Part shown: in pieces, positions 27,337-36,943 of the stretch
Layout: each line of letters begins with the position of its first letter
How positions within the stretch are numbered: the stretch's first letter is position 1
Assembly (NCBI RefSeq): GCF_900184685.1
Contig: NZ_FXXL01000007.1
Span: 1,364,001 to 1,428,000 of the forward strand
Source: Butyricimonas sp. Marseille-P3923
GTDB lineage: Bacteria > Bacteroidota > Bacteroidia > Bacteroidales > Marinifilaceae
Length of the DNA stretch: 64,000 nt
Reading direction: 5' to 3'
The notes under the pieces: generated by a model
Databases searched by the model: none
Seen by the model: the letters and a program-made list of their open reading frames with translations, nothing else
Told to the model about the DNA's origin: nothing
Program-made: the position numbers and the translations under genes

Positions 27337-28461
27337 TTAAACCATCATCGGCATCAACAACATCAACAAATCCTCGTTCTCGTTATCATTCTCGTAAGGC
27401 AAGAACAAACCGGGACGACTCGGATCGGACAATTCAAGTACCAAAGACTCCGTGTTCAAATTGGACAGGATTTCCTGCACGAAAGGAGATTTAAAGCCGA
27501 TAGCCATCTCGTCGCCCTCGTACTGGCAAGTGATCGTCTCGTGTCCGGACATAGCGTAATCCACATCCTGTGCGGAAATCACGATCGTGTTGTTACTCAA
27601 ATCCAACTTCACGAGATTGCTTGCCTGATTAGCCATCACGGATACCCGTCTCAACGAATTATACAACTCTTTCTTCTCGATAATAATCTTCTTCGGGTTA
27701 TTCTGCGGGATCACGGAATTGTAGTTCGGGAAACGTCCCTCTACCAGCGTGCAAACCATCTTGTAATTCCCGAACGTGAAGCAAGCCATCTTCTCGTTGA
27801 ACTGCAATTGCAATTCACTCTCGTCCTTCGGCAAGATATTCTTCAACAGCAAAGACGGTTTCTTCGGTAATATCAAAGAGAATTGATCCCCGTCCGTCTT
27901 GGCGTCAAACCGTTTGTAACGTACCAGCTTGTGAGCGTCCGAAGCCACGAACGTGAAATTATCCGCGTTCATTTCGACCAGAATACAATTCATCACCGGA
28001 CGCAGATCATCATTCGCGGTGGCGAAAACCGTGCGGGTAATACCCTCCAGCAACATGCCGCAATTGGTATTAATCGAGGTCACCCCCTCGCTCATGGCAG
28101 ACTGCACCGGGTAATCCTCGGCACTCTCGCCCGGAACGGAAAATTCTCCCTTGTCCGAGATAATCTTCACCTCGTTCGTTCCGGTATTAATATCGAACGT
28201 CAAAGGTTGTTCGGGGAACTCTTTTAAGATATCCAGCAACAACTTGGCGGGAATAGTGATACTCCCCGGGGTTTCCAGATTCTCCAACTCCACCTTCGCC
28301 TCCATCGTGGTTTCCTTGTCGGAAGCCGTCGCGTAAAGCGTATCGTCTTTAGCGACCAATAAAATATTATCCAAAATCGGTTGCGCGGGCTTTCCACTAA
28401 TCACCTTGCTCACCGCCTGCAACCTCGTCAAAAAACTACTACTTGATACTACAAATCTCAT
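27337..28461 (-). CDS. dnaN: DNA polymerase III beta subunit (sliding clamp)
   Basis: 374 residues, normal length. Three consecutive clamp domains; recognisable segments are 'SSSFLTRLQAVSKVISGKPA', 'RTVFATANDDLRPVMNCILV', 'FVASDAHKLVRYKR' and the C-terminal LLMPMMV. The ring tethers DNA polymerase III and many repair proteins to DNA. In this genome it sits between an M24 aminopeptidase gene (19-nt gap upstream) and a DnaQ-like exonuclease rather than beside dnaA, at least within this window. Confidence 0.98.
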   Translation of the reverse strand: MRFVVSSSSFLTRLQAVSKVISGKPAQPILDNILLVAKDDTLYATASDKETTMEAKVELENLETPGSITIPAKLLLDILKEFPEQPLTFDINTGTNEVKIISDKGEFSVPGESAEDYPVQSAMSEGVTSINTNCGMLLEGITRTVFATANDDLRPVMNCILVEMNADNFTFVASDAHKLVRYKRFDAKTDGDQFSLILPKKPSLLLKNILPKDESELQLQFNEKMACFTFGNYKMVCTLVEGRFPNYNSVIPQNNPKKIIIEKKELYNSLRRVSVMANQASNLVKLDLSNNTIVISAQDVDYAMSGHETITCQYEGDEMAIGFKSPFVQEILSNLNTESLVLELSDPSRPGLFLPYENDNENEDLLMLLMPMMV

Positions 28462-28480
28462 TATCTTACTTTTTTATCCA

Positions 28481-29872
28481 TTACCCATTAATCGTGTTCT
28501 CAACTTCCTCTACCGTGATCGGGGCACGACGGTCACCCATGCATTTGCACCCGTCCTTCGTGATCAGAATATCATCCTCCAAACGGATACCGCCGAAATC
28601 TTTATACGTTTCGATCTTATCATACACGAGGAACTCTTGATGCAATCCCTGTTCTCTCCATTGGTCTATCAAAGCGGGAATAAAATAACACCCCGGCTCG
28701 TCCGTTACCACGAATCCCGGTTGCAACTCCCGTCCCATGCGCAAAGAAGAAGTACCGAACTGGTCAATCGGACGGGTTACATCATCGTACCCGACATAAA
28801 TCTGTCCCAAATCTTCCATGTCATGAACATCCAATCCCATCATGTGTCCCAAACCGTGAGGCATAAACAAAGCGTGCGCCCCCGCGGCAACAGCGGCATT
28901 CACGTCACCCTTCATCAATCCCAAATCCTTCAAACCTTGAGCCAACACTTTACAAACTTCAAGATGCACGTGTTGGTAAGTTACTCCCGGACGGGCAATT
29001 TCCATCGCTTTGTTGTTACAAGCCAACACGATATTGTACACGTCCTTCTGCCGCTGGTCGAATCTCCCGCCCACGGGAACCGTACGCGTAAAGTCCGAAC
29101 AATAACACATGTTATTCTCCGCGCCGGCATCCGTCAGCATCATCCGTCCCACGGTCAACGTTTTACTATGATCGTGATTGTGCAACGTTTCGCCATTCTG
29201 GGAAAGAATCACGGGGAAAGAAACCATACTCCCGTACGAAGCGGCAATTCCCTCGATCAACCCGGCAATATACTGCTCTTTCTGTCCCGCCAAAGCGTGT
29301 TTCATGGCAGCGACGTGCATCTCGTAACCGATGTTACAGGCCAGATTTATCTGCTCTATCTCGCACTCTTCCTTCACGGAACGCAAAGACACGACAGCCT
29401 TGATCAATTCCAACGACGCGTAACTTTTCAATAGAGAATGATTGATGCCCAACAAATCCTCGAGCAACAACATATTATGATAGCGATAAGGCGGCAGGAA
29501 ATGAATTTTACGACCTTTCCCGATCGCTTCCTTCAGCACATCAGCCAATTTAGCGAAAGGAGCCGATTGAGTGACGCCGACTCCGGCGGCCAGTTCCTTC
29601 ACGCTCGGTTGCGGTCCCATCCAGATGATGTCGTCCATATCCACGTCATTCCCGAACAGACAGGTTTCCCCGGAATCCACGTCCATCAACCCGGCAAACC
29701 CCGGGTGATTCAAACCGAAGAAATAAAGGAAAGAACTATCCTGACGAAATTTATACGTGTTCGACGGATAATTTGCCGGCGCTTCCTCGTTGCCGAGTAT
29801 TAACACTAAACCACCGCTCATCTTCTCGATAAGTCTCTTTCTTCTATTGATATACACGTTTTTATCAAACAT
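28481..29872 (-). CDS. pepP-like: Xaa-Pro aminopeptidase, M24B family
   Basis: 463 residues. N-terminal aminopeptidase-P domain with 'YKFRQDSSFLYFFGLNHPGF' followed by a pita-bread catalytic domain. Dimetal ligands can be seen: Asp in 'LTDAGAENNMCYCSDFTRT' (two Asp), His in 'HGLGHMMGLDVHDM', Glu in 'VTDEPGCYF' and Glu in 'GGIRLEDDILIT'. Releases N-terminal residues preceding proline. Cytoplasmic, no signal peptide. First gene of a probable pepP, dnaN, exonuclease transcript. Confidence 0.93.
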   Translation of the reverse strand: MFDKNVYINRRKRLIEKMSGGLVLILGNEEAPANYPSNTYKFRQDSSFLYFFGLNHPGFAGLMDVDSGETCLFGNDVDMDDIIWMGPQPSVKELAAGVGVTQSAPFAKLADVLKEAIGKGRKIHFLPPYRYHNMLLLEDLLGINHSLLKSYASLELIKAVVSLRSVKEECEIEQINLACNIGYEMHVAAMKHALAGQKEQYIAGLIEGIAASYGSMVSFPVILSQNGETLHNHDHSKTLTVGRMMLTDAGAENNMCYCSDFTRTVPVGGRFDQRQKDVYNIVLACNNKAMEIARPGVTYQHVHLEVCKVLAQGLKDLGLMKGDVNAAVAAGAHALFMPHGLGHMMGLDVHDMEDLGQIYVGYDDVTRPIDQFGTSSLRMGRELQPGFVVTDEPGCYFIPALIDQWREQGLHQEFLVYDKIETYKDFGGIRLEDDILITKDGCKCMGDRRAPITVEEVENTING

Positions 29873-30345
29873 ATCTGTATTATTTAATTATTAATTTTTT
29901 CCTGCAAAAACGAGTTGACAAGGTAGAAATTTTTTTTCAATGTCACAACCTACTAATTTTAGATTTTAAATTTAAAATTTAATTACCCGTTCGGCAATCT
30001 TTTAAATCCCTGAATCTATTGATATTCTCATTTGTCGTAAACCGAGGGAGTATATCTTCAAGACTCGGTGTGTACACAAGGAATTACAATCCCGAATAAT
30101 TATCGTGAATAAATACAACAGGTACTTTTCATACCACAAATTTCATACAATTCCAAATAAAACACCATCCATTTTTTATCGCGATAGAGTATAGATGGAA
30201 GTTTCATGGGAGTATAATAGAAGATTTACCCTATAAAGTATATTTAAAGAACCACTTATATGGGATATACCCTATAATCATGGGTAGTACATTGCACAAT
30301 CAAGTATAAGACTTCGCCCCACGGGTAGCTGTATTTAAAATCAAT
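29873..30345. other. 473-nt AT-rich intergenic stretch, no gene seen
   Basis: No open frame with a plausible start, no tRNA-like fold and no clear terminator was seen. It holds short AT-rich near-repeats (29955-29985, and CCCTATAA-containing units near 30228 and 30270). It lies between the start of the aminopeptidase gene and the end of the small membrane-protein gene, so the aminopeptidase promoter should be here, but no convincing -33/-7 pair was found. Confidence 0.5.
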
Positions 30346-30762
30346 TTAACGTGCCACTTTTTTATTCCTGAACAAAAATGCCCCGAACGGCAAACATATT
30401 CCGGCGATCAATACCTGATAAGCACCGTAAAGGACCCGTGTCTGTTGTGCCATCATATTTCCGGCAACAGTCATCTGGGCTCCTTCCTTGTTCAACCCGA
30501 GAGCAATCAATTGCCACATCACCGCGAAAGCGGCAAGCAAGGAAAATATCGAAGCCAAATATAACAATCCCCCGGTCATATCGTTTTTTTGCTTTCCGCG
30601 CAGCCCGAACAGGAATGCCAAAGCGAACATAATAAACGTGAACCAACCGGATGTCCGGTATCCCATAATCATACCCGAATTTCCCATCTCGTACCACGGT
30701 AAAAAAGTGGCGATCATACCGATAATCGCGATAATAAAAACTACTAATTTTTGCTTGCTCAT
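30346..30762 (-). CDS. Small four-helix membrane protein of unknown function
   Basis: 138 residues with four hydrophobic segments (about 5-25, 41-55, 65-88, 110-130) and a basic C-terminus RNKKVAR. The first reads 'VVFIIAIIGMIATFLPWYEM'. No motif pointing to a transport or enzyme function was recognised. It stands alone, divergent from the methylmalonyl-CoA operon. The start MSKQKL is the only sensible one. Confidence 0.75.
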   Translation of the reverse strand: MSKQKLVVFIIAIIGMIATFLPWYEMGNSGMIMGYRTSGWFTFIMFALAFLFGLRGKQKNDMTGGLLYLASIFSLLAAFAVMWQLIALGLNKEGAQMTVAGNMMAQQTRVLYGAYQVLIAGICLPFGAFLFRNKKVAR

Positions 30763-30900
30763 AACTTCAATATTTTAGATTTATCCCTAATATTCGTTCA
30801 AAAAACTACAAGTTTTACGCAATTCGACCACATAGGTTATCCCCTCTTTATTTAAAACAAGTATAAACTCTTTTTTTTTGAAATTATTTATCGCTTTTAC

Positions 30901-30931
30901 TTGAAAATCGCAATAACAATGAGTAGTTTCG
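30901..30931 (+). promoter_or_regulatory. Candidate promoter of the methylmalonyl-CoA decarboxylase operon
   Basis: TTG at 30901-30903, 20-nt spacer, then TAGTTTCG at 30924-30931 (consensus TAnnTTTG, one mismatch). Spacing fits the Bacteroidota primary sigma consensus exactly. Predicted transcript start near 30938 leaves a leader of about 90 nt before the epimerase ATG. Confidence 0.5.
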
Positions 30932-31027
30932 CGCTTTGATTATCTAACAAGGAATATCCTTGTGAAAGTTGCGTCAATTATATGCTAAATGATTATAATA
31001 TAATATATAACTTTAATGTTTTTTGTT

Positions 31028-31432
31028 ATGAAACCGACACATATTGAACACATCGGCATCGCAGTTGCCAGCTTAGATGAAGCAATCCCGTATTATGAAA
31101 ACGTTTTAGGATTAGAATGTTACGCTATCGAAGAAGTAAAAGATCAAAAAGTTAAAACCGCTTTCTTCAAGGTAGGACAAACTAAGATCGAATTACTCGA
31201 ATCTACAGACCCCGAGGGTCCTATCGGTAAATTCGTGGAAAAAAACGGTGGTGGTATGCATCACATCGCGTTTGCAGTAGAAGATGTTCAAGCAGCATTA
31301 AATGACGCTCAAGCCGCCGGCTGTCAACTGATCGACAAAGCTCCGCGCGGAGGTGCTGAAGGATTGAGAATCGGATTCCTTCACCCGAAATCAACGTTCA
31401 GAGTATTGACTGAACTTTGCGGAACAAAATAA
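31028..31432 (+). CDS. mce: Methylmalonyl-CoA epimerase
   Basis: 134 residues from ATG 31028 ([13 protein letters not shown]); an in-frame ATG four codons upstream is less likely. Vicinal-oxygen-chelate fold in two repeats; metal-binding residues are visible as H in 'IEHIGIAV', the mid-protein His of '[13 protein letters not shown]' and the C-terminal Glu of 'VLTELCG'. Interconverts (R)- and (S)-methylmalonyl-CoA between the B12-dependent mutase and decarboxylase. First gene of an operon with all the decarboxylase subunits, which makes the assignment firm. Confidence 0.97.
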   Translation: MKPTHIEHIGIAVASLDEAIPYYENVLGLECYAIEEVKDQKVKTAFFKVGQTKIELLESTDPEGPIGKFVEKNGGGMHHIAFAVEDVQAALNDAQAAGCQLIDKAPRGGAEGLRIGFLHPKSTFRVLTELCGTK

Positions 31433-31466
31433 TTTTAATGAACGGCCTCACATAAATCATGACAAT

Positions 31467-33026
31467 ATGACAAATCAAGATAAAGTCAAAGAATTAATCG
31501 ACTTACGAGTTCAGGCAAAACTTGGAGGGGGTGAAAAGCGTATCGAATCCCAACACAAAAAAGGGAAATATACCGCGCGGGAAAGAATCGCCATGTTGCT
31601 GGATGAAGATAGTTTCGAGGAGTTTGACATGTTCGTAACACACCGTTGTTACAACTTCGGCATGGAGAAAACCAAATTCTTGGGCGACGGTGTCGTTACC
31701 GGACAAGGTACTATCGACGGACGCCTCGTGTTCGTGTTTGCCCAAGATTTCACGGTCTTCGGCGGTGCCCTTTCCGAAATGTTGGCACAAAAAATCTGTA
31801 AGGTTATGGATAAAGCCATGACCGTGGGAGCCCCGATTATCGGGTTGAACGATTCCGGTGGAGCCCGTATTCAAGAGGGGGTAAACTCTTTGGCCGGGTA
31901 TGCTGAAATTTTTGAACGCAATATTTTGGCCTCGGGAGTAATTCCCCAGATATCTGCCATTTTCGGTCCTTGCGCCGGAGGTGCGGTGTATTCTCCCGCG
32001 TTGACGGACTTCATCCTGATGACCGATCAATCGTCCTACATGTTCGTGACCGGACCTAAAGTAGTAAAAACCGTAACGGGAGAAGACATCAGTACGGAAG
32101 AACTGGGAGGTGCTGAAGTTCATTCTACCAAATCCGGTGTTTCTCACTTCTTGGCGGAAAACGAAGAAGAAGGGATCGCTACTATTCGCGATTTACTGTC
32201 TTATTTACCTTCCAACAACTTGGAAGAGGCTCCCATGGTGATATGCAATGATCCTATCGACCGTTTGGAAGACAAGCTGAACAGCTTGATACCGGACAAC
32301 CCGAACCACCCGTACAACATGATGGAGGTTATCGAGGCTATCGTGGATAACGGCAAATTCCTTGAAGTACACAAACGTTATGCCCGCAATATTATTGTCG
32401 GTTTCTGCCGCATGGGAGGACGTTCTGTCGGGGTTATCGCCAATCAACCGAACTTCTATGCCGGGGTGCTTGATATAGAATCATCACGCAAGGCTGCACG
32501 TTTCGTGCGTTTCTGCGACTGTTTCAATATTCCTGTATTAACGTTGGTTGACGTGCCGGGATTCTTGCCCGGACGCGTGCAAGAGTATGGTGGAATCATC
32601 ACTCACGGCGCAAAACTGATGTTCGCTTACGGGGAAGCTACCGTTCCTAAAGTAACCGTGACTTTGCGTAAATCTTACGGTGGGGCTCACGACGTGATGT
32701 CATGCAAGCAATTGCGAGGTGACTTCAACTACGCTTGGCCGACGGCACAAATCGCCGTTATGGGAGCCAAGGGTGCTATCGAGGTGTTGTACGGTAAGGA
32801 GTTGGCGGCTATCACTGACGCCGAAGAGAAAGCCAAATTCATCGCGACAAAAGAAGAAGAGTACAACACGGCATTTGCCAACCCGTACAAGGCTGCTTCT
32901 TACGGGTATATTGATGATGTTATCGAGCCGCGTAACACTCGCTTCCGCGTGATTAGAGCCTTCCAGTCATTACAGACCAAACGTGTTACCAACCCGATGA
33001 AGAAACATTCTAATATACCTTTATAA
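31467..33026 (+). CDS. mmdA: Methylmalonyl-CoA decarboxylase alpha subunit (carboxyltransferase)
   Basis: 519 residues, typical. Acyl-CoA carboxyltransferase fold in two halves: '[19 protein letters not shown]', '[20 protein letters not shown]', '[16 protein letters not shown]', and second-half '[20 protein letters not shown]' and '[11 protein letters not shown]'. It moves CO2 from (S)-methylmalonyl-CoA to biotin on the carrier protein, giving propionyl-CoA. A propionyl-CoA carboxylase beta chain looks the same alone, but the OadG-, biotin- and OadB-type genes that follow identify a Na+-pumping decarboxylase. Confidence 0.95.
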   Translation: MTNQDKVKELIDLRVQAKLGGGEKRIESQHKKGKYTARERIAMLLDEDSFEEFDMFVTHRCYNFGMEKTKFLGDGVVTGQGTIDGRLVFVFAQDFTVFGGALSEMLAQKICKVMDKAMTVGAPIIGLNDSGGARIQEGVNSLAGYAEIFERNILASGVIPQISAIFGPCAGGAVYSPALTDFILMTDQSSYMFVTGPKVVKTVTGEDISTEELGGAEVHSTKSGVSHFLAENEEEGIATIRDLLSYLPSNNLEEAPMVICNDPIDRLEDKLNSLIPDNPNHPYNMMEVIEAIVDNGKFLEVHKRYARNIIVGFCRMGGRSVGVIANQPNFYAGVLDIESSRKAARFVRFCDCFNIPVLTLVDVPGFLPGRVQEYGGIITHGAKLMFAYGEATVPKVTVTLRKSYGGAHDVMSCKQLRGDFNYAWPTAQIAVMGAKGAIEVLYGKELAAITDAEEKAKFIATKEEEYNTAFANPYKAASYGYIDDVIEPRNTRFRVIRAFQSLQTKRVTNPMKKHSNIPL

Positions 33027-33034
33027 TTTAAGAT

Positions 33035-33379
33035 ATGACCATGTTAGCTATCAATTGGGGCTACGCGCTCCTCGTTACCGGGATAGGGATGGGTACCGTG
33101 TTTTTGTTGTTGGTTATTTTGATTTGGATCATTAATTTACAAACAAAAATCACGGATCGTTTGGAAGACCAAGTGAAACCCCAACCCAGTGTTACGGCAC
33201 CTGCGGTAACAACCGATGCTCATCCGACGCCACATGAACAGGCTGCCATTGCCATGGCAATGCACCTGTACTTTGACTCGCATGATGAAGAACCCCACGT
33301 CATCACGATACAGGAGGTAGAAAGACGCTATTCCCCGTGGAGTTCTAAAATTTATAGCATGAGAAATCTTACCAAGTAA
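33035..33379 (+). CDS. Decarboxylase gamma/delta (OadG-family) membrane subunit
   Basis: 114 residues: one N-terminal membrane helix (about 9-33, 'ALLVTGIGMGTVFLLLVILI'), a Pro/Ala/Thr-rich linker and a soluble tail ending 'WSSKIYSMRNLTK'. This is the OadG/MmdD plan, the small subunit that holds the soluble carboxyltransferase to the membrane pump. Gene order alpha, small subunit, biotin carrier, beta is standard. Starts 9 nt after mmdA. Confidence 0.88.
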   Translation: MTMLAINWGYALLVTGIGMGTVFLLLVILIWIINLQTKITDRLEDQVKPQPSVTAPAVTTDAHPTPHEQAAIAMAMHLYFDSHDEEPHVITIQEVERRYSPWSSKIYSMRNLTK

Positions 33380-33391
33380 CAATTAAAGATT

Positions 33392-33817
33392 ATGAACAAA
33401 TTTAAAATCACTATAGACGAGAATAATTTCGATGTCACCGTGAGCGTAACAGATCATAACAAGGCTACTGTTGAGGTAAACGGGATTTCATATGATGTAC
33501 TTTACGAGAGCAAAAACACAACGTCAACACCCGTTGCTCGTAAGGCTGCAGCCATCCCTGCCGCCACGCTGGTACATCATTCATCCTCCAACACTTCATC
33601 TAACAAAACTTCAATCAAAGCCCCGCTTCCCGGTACGATTTCTGCCATTAACGTGAAAGTAGGCGACCGCGTGAAACGCGGTGATACTTTACTCGTGATG
33701 GAAGCGATGAAGATGGAAAACAACATCATGGCTAACAACGATGGACAGGTGAAGGCTATCCATGTGACTGTCGGACAGTCTGTTTCCCAAGAGGATTCGC
33801 TTGTTGATTTGGCTTAA
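33392..33817 (+). CDS. mmdC: Biotin carrier subunit of methylmalonyl-CoA decarboxylase
   Basis: 141 residues. N-terminal beta region, a Ser/Thr/Ala-rich flexible linker (about 41-73) and a C-terminal biotinyl domain (about 74-141) with 'APLPGTISAINVKVGDRVKR' and the biotinylation motif EAMKMEN, Lys107 being the attachment site. The carrier shuttles CO2 from the alpha subunit to the membrane beta subunit. The linker is typical and is repetitive in composition. Confidence 0.95.
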   Translation: MNKFKITIDENNFDVTVSVTDHNKATVEVNGISYDVLYESKNTTSTPVARKAAAIPAATLVHHSSSNTSSNKTSIKAPLPGTISAINVKVGDRVKRGDTLLVMEAMKMENNIMANNDGQVKAIHVTVGQSVSQEDSLVDLA

Positions 33818-33838
33818 TTCATCGTAAACTTGTTAACA

Positions 33839-35104
33839 ATGAAACAATTAAAGAAATATCTTTTAAGCATAGCGACATTACTCGGGTTATTCATTCTTCC
33901 GTTTAGCGCGAGCGCGGAAGAGATTGATATGGGAGAAAAGGTAATGAAGTTTATAAATGACACGGGTTTCGCACACTTGTCAAACGGTAATTGGCTTTGT
34001 ATCGTCATGATACTGGTGTCATGTGTACTGTTTTACTTGGCTATCGTGAAAAAATTCGAGCCTTTGTTATTATTACCTATAGCCTTCGGTATGTTGCTGA
34101 CCAACCTACCCGGAGCCGGGTTGTATCACCCGGAACTTTTCGACGGTGGGCATATACATTGGGCAAATTTCGCGGACGCTAACAATGTCGGGCTATTGGA
34201 CTACATCTATATAGGTGTTAAGTTAGGCATATATCCCTGTATTATTTTTATCGGCGTAGGTGCCATGACCGATTTCGGTCCGCTGTTGGCAAACCCGAAA
34301 AGTTTTCTTCTGGGGGCAGCCGCGCAGATCGGTATCTTCGCTACCTTCTTGGGTGCTATCGCATTAGGATTCACTTACGCGGAAGCAGGTTCCATCGGGA
34401 TTATCGGGGGTGCTGACGGACCGACGGCAATTTACCTGACCTCGAAACTGGCACCGGGCCTGCTCGGTCCTATCGCGGTTGCGGCCTACTCGTACATGGC
34501 ACTGGTACCCGTGATTCAACCACCCATCATGAGAGCGTTGACAACTCAAAAGGAACGGGAAATCGTGATGAAACAATTGCGTAAAGTTTCCAAGAAAGAG
34601 AAAATCGTGTTCCCTATCGTGGTAACTATTTTCGTGTCCTTGTTATTGCCATCGGCAGCCCCGCTAATCGGTTGTTTGATGTTGGGTAACCTGATGCGTG
34701 AAAGCGGTGTCGTGGATCGATTGAGTAAAACCGTTCAAAACGAGTTAATGAATATCACTACCATATTCCTCGGTATTTCCGTGGGAGCGACTACTACCGC
34801 GGCGGCATTCTTGAATTTCCAGACGTTGGCAATTCTGGTAATCGGTATTTTGGCGTTCAGCATGGGTAGTGCCGGTGGCGTATTACTGGCAAAATTCATG
34901 AACTTGTTTACCAAAAACAAGATTAATCCGTTGATCGGCTCAGCCGGAGTTTCTGCCGTTCCGATGGCAGCCCGCGTGTCACAAAACGTGGGACAAGAAG
35001 CCAACCCCGGCAACTTCCTGCTGATGCATGCCATGGGACCAAACGTGGCGGGAGTTATCGGTTCTGCCGTTGCCGCCGGTATCCTGTTATCGTTCTTGGG
35101 ATAA
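33839..35104 (+). CDS. mmdB: Na+-pumping decarboxylase beta subunit
   Basis: 421 residues from ATG 33839; an upstream TTG at 33830 is in frame but unlikely. Highly hydrophobic with about ten membrane segments. OadB-family signatures include '[20 protein letters not shown]', '[18 protein letters not shown]' and '[20 protein letters not shown]', the last with the key Asp of the Na+ site. It decarboxylates carboxybiotin and exports Na+. Together with the preceding genes it conserves energy in succinate-to-propionate fermentation. The operon ends at a strong terminator. Confidence 0.96.
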   Translation: MKQLKKYLLSIATLLGLFILPFSASAEEIDMGEKVMKFINDTGFAHLSNGNWLCIVMILVSCVLFYLAIVKKFEPLLLLPIAFGMLLTNLPGAGLYHPELFDGGHIHWANFADANNVGLLDYIYIGVKLGIYPCIIFIGVGAMTDFGPLLANPKSFLLGAAAQIGIFATFLGAIALGFTYAEAGSIGIIGGADGPTAIYLTSKLAPGLLGPIAVAAYSYMALVPVIQPPIMRALTTQKEREIVMKQLRKVSKKEKIVFPIVVTIFVSLLLPSAAPLIGCLMLGNLMRESGVVDRLSKTVQNELMNITTIFLGISVGATTTAAAFLNFQTLAILVIGILAFSMGSAGGVLLAKFMNLFTKNKINPLIGSAGVSAVPMAARVSQNVGQEANPGNFLLMHAMGPNVAGVIGSAVAAGILLSFLG

Positions 35105-35127
35105 GACAATCAATATTCAAAATAACA

Positions 35128-35168
35128 GAGGCTATCTCAAATAAAAATGAGATAGCCTCATTTTATTT
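35128..35168 (+). terminator. Rho-independent terminator of the mce-mmd operon
   Basis: Perfect 12-bp stem GAGGCTATCTCA (35128-35139) / TGAGATAGCCTC (35148-35159), 8-nt loop AATAAAAA, then ATTTTATTT. It begins 23 nt after the mmdB stop. Confidence 0.92.
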
Positions 35169-35189
35169 CCCGATAATATAAATAATCAC

Positions 35190-35197
35190 TATTTTTG
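35190..35197 (+). promoter_or_regulatory. Candidate -7 element of the threonine aldolase operon
   Basis: TATTTTTG, an exact TAnnTTTG match 31 nt before the ATG. A weak TTT lies about 21 nt upstream as a possible -33. It is placed just after the preceding terminator, as expected for a new unit. Confidence 0.45.
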
Positions 35198-35228
35198 TCC
35201 AAACAATTATAAATAAATTAGTTCAATT

Positions 35229-36257
35229 ATGGGTATTAGAGGTTTCGGTAGCGACAACTTTTCAGGTGTACTACCGGAGGTTTTCAAAGCACTGGAAGAA
35301 TCCGCCTACGGGCACGCTCACTCCTATGGAGAAGACTCTTACACGGAAAAGGCTGTTGCCGATTTCAAAGAGATATTCGGGGAAGACATCGATGTATATT
35401 TCGTGTACAACGGTACCGGGGCAAACATCTTGAGCCTGTCCGCCTTCACGCATTCATACAACGCCATCATCTGTGCCGAAACAGCACATATCAACGTGGA
35501 CGAATGCGGGGCTATCGAAAAACAAACAGGAAGCAAATTACTGACCGTGCCCACGTTCGACGGGAAATTGAATGTCGGGTTAATCCAGAACCACATGCAC
35601 CACTTCGGTGACCAACATCACGTGCAACCCAAAGTGATTTCGCTCACGCAATGCACAGAATTAGGAACCGTTTATTCGCATGACGAATTAAAAGAGATAT
35701 GTGACTTCGCTCACGCCCATGACATGTACGTCCACATGGACGGGGCACGCATAGCAAATGCCATCGCTCACTTGGGATGTTCCCCGGCAAGCATAACGAA
35801 AGAAGTCGGTATCGACGTCATGAGTTTCGGGGGCACGAAAAACGGGATGATGTTCGGGGAAGCAGTAATCTTCTTTAACACGAGAATATCGAAAGACGTG
35901 AAGTATATCCGCAAGCAATTGATGCAACTGCATTCCAAAACGAGATTCATCGCCGCACAATTTTCTGCCGTGCTGAAAAATGACCTTTGGTTGAAAGCCG
36001 CTACCCACTCCAATGCCATGGCCAAGAACCTCGCAAACGCGGCGGAACAAATACCTTCCGTGACCCTTACTCAAAAAGTGGAAGCCAACGAAGTATTTGC
36101 CATTATCCCAAGAGATAAAATCCAAAAACTGCAAGACGAATGTTTCTTCTACGTTTGGGATGAAGATGCCGCCGAAGTGAGATGGGTATGCTCGTTCGAC
36201 ACTACGGAAAACGATATCGTCGAATTTGCTAACCTATTACGTCAGGAATTGTGCTGA
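35229..36257 (+). CDS. ltaE: Low-specificity threonine aldolase (PLP-dependent)
   Basis: 342 residues. Beta-eliminating lyase family: 'GSDNFSGVLPEVFKALEES', 'FVYNGTGANILSLSAF', 'AETAHINVDECGAIEKQTG', 'MYVHMDGARIANAIA' (Asp that contacts the PLP ring) and the Schiff-base Lys in 'VMSFGGTKNGMMFGEAV'. Cleaves threonine/allo-threonine to glycine and acetaldehyde. Its TGA overlaps the next ATG by one base, so it is coupled to mnmD. Confidence 0.94.
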   Translation: MGIRGFGSDNFSGVLPEVFKALEESAYGHAHSYGEDSYTEKAVADFKEIFGEDIDVYFVYNGTGANILSLSAFTHSYNAIICAETAHINVDECGAIEKQTGSKLLTVPTFDGKLNVGLIQNHMHHFGDQHHVQPKVISLTQCTELGTVYSHDELKEICDFAHAHDMYVHMDGARIANAIAHLGCSPASITKEVGIDVMSFGGTKNGMMFGEAVIFFNTRISKDVKYIRKQLMQLHSKTRFIAAQFSAVLKNDLWLKAATHSNAMAKNLANAAEQIPSVTLTQKVEANEVFAIIPRDKIQKLQDECFFYVWDEDAAEVRWVCSFDTTENDIVEFANLLRQELC

Positions 36258-36919
36258 TGATGCACCGTGAGATTATCACAACGGAAGACGGGAGTACCAC
36301 GTTACACGTACCGGGACTGAATGAACACTACCATTCCGTCCACGGCGCGATACAAGAATCCCGCCATATTTTTATCCAAGCCGGAATCGAGTATTACGGG
36401 CAAAACAGCATCCACATCCTTGAAGCAGGGTTCGGTACCGGGTTAAATGCTTTTTTAACCCTGCTGAACGCAAAGGATAACCAACGGAATGTCGTGTTCC
36501 ACAGCTTCGAAAAATACCCGCTAACCGAAGAAGAACTGGCTAATTTGAACTACACGACTTTTTTCCCCGCAGAAGATGCATCCTTATTCAAAGAGATACA
36601 TAGCTCCCCTTGGGAAAAAGAAGTTGAAATCACCCCTTACTTCACGTTGCATAAACACGAGGCCGACTTTTCAGACGTCTGTTTCACCGAACAATTCGAT
36701 ATCGTATTTTTTGATGCTTTCGCGCCGGATGTCCAACCTCATTTGTGGAGCGCGGATATCCTGTCCAAATTCTATCAAGCTCTTAAACCTAACGGGATTC
36801 TGGTGACATATTGCGTGAAAGGAATCGTTAAACAAGCCTTACGGGAAGTCGGGTTCAGCTTGAAACGTCTTCCGGGACCACCGGGAAAAAGGGAGATGCT
36901 GAGAGCCGGGAAATTTTAG
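36257..36919 (+). CDS. mnmD: tRNA mnm5s2U34-methyltransferase MnmD
   Basis: 220 residues from ATG 36257 (or 36260). The SAM-binding Rossmann motif is 'HILEAGFGTGLNAFLTLL', then 'VFHSFEKYPL' and 'FDIVFFDAFAPDVQPHLWSA', the last the FDAFAP signature of the methyltransferase half of MnmC. Here the methyltransferase is free-standing, without the FAD-oxidase domain, as in other Bacteroidota and Firmicutes. It adds the final methyl group at wobble uridine 34. Overlaps the ltaE stop (TGATG). Confidence 0.93.
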   Translation: MMHREIITTEDGSTTLHVPGLNEHYHSVHGAIQESRHIFIQAGIEYYGQNSIHILEAGFGTGLNAFLTLLNAKDNQRNVVFHSFEKYPLTEEELANLNYTTFFPAEDASLFKEIHSSPWEKEVEITPYFTLHKHEADFSDVCFTEQFDIVFFDAFAPDVQPHLWSADILSKFYQALKPNGILVTYCVKGIVKQALREVGFSLKRLPGPPGKREMLRAGKF

Positions 36920-36943
36920 ATTTACGATTTACGATTGATGATT
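36914..36943. repeat. TTTACGA-type intergenic repeat
   Basis: TAGATTTACGATTTACGATTGATGA, the reverse-complement type of the AAATCGTAAATC unit, bridges mnmD and the next gene. Confidence 0.6.

Noticed and set aside
28406-29434. 342-codon plus-strand open frame
   Set aside because: Antisense to the M24B aminopeptidase whose metal ligands are all present.
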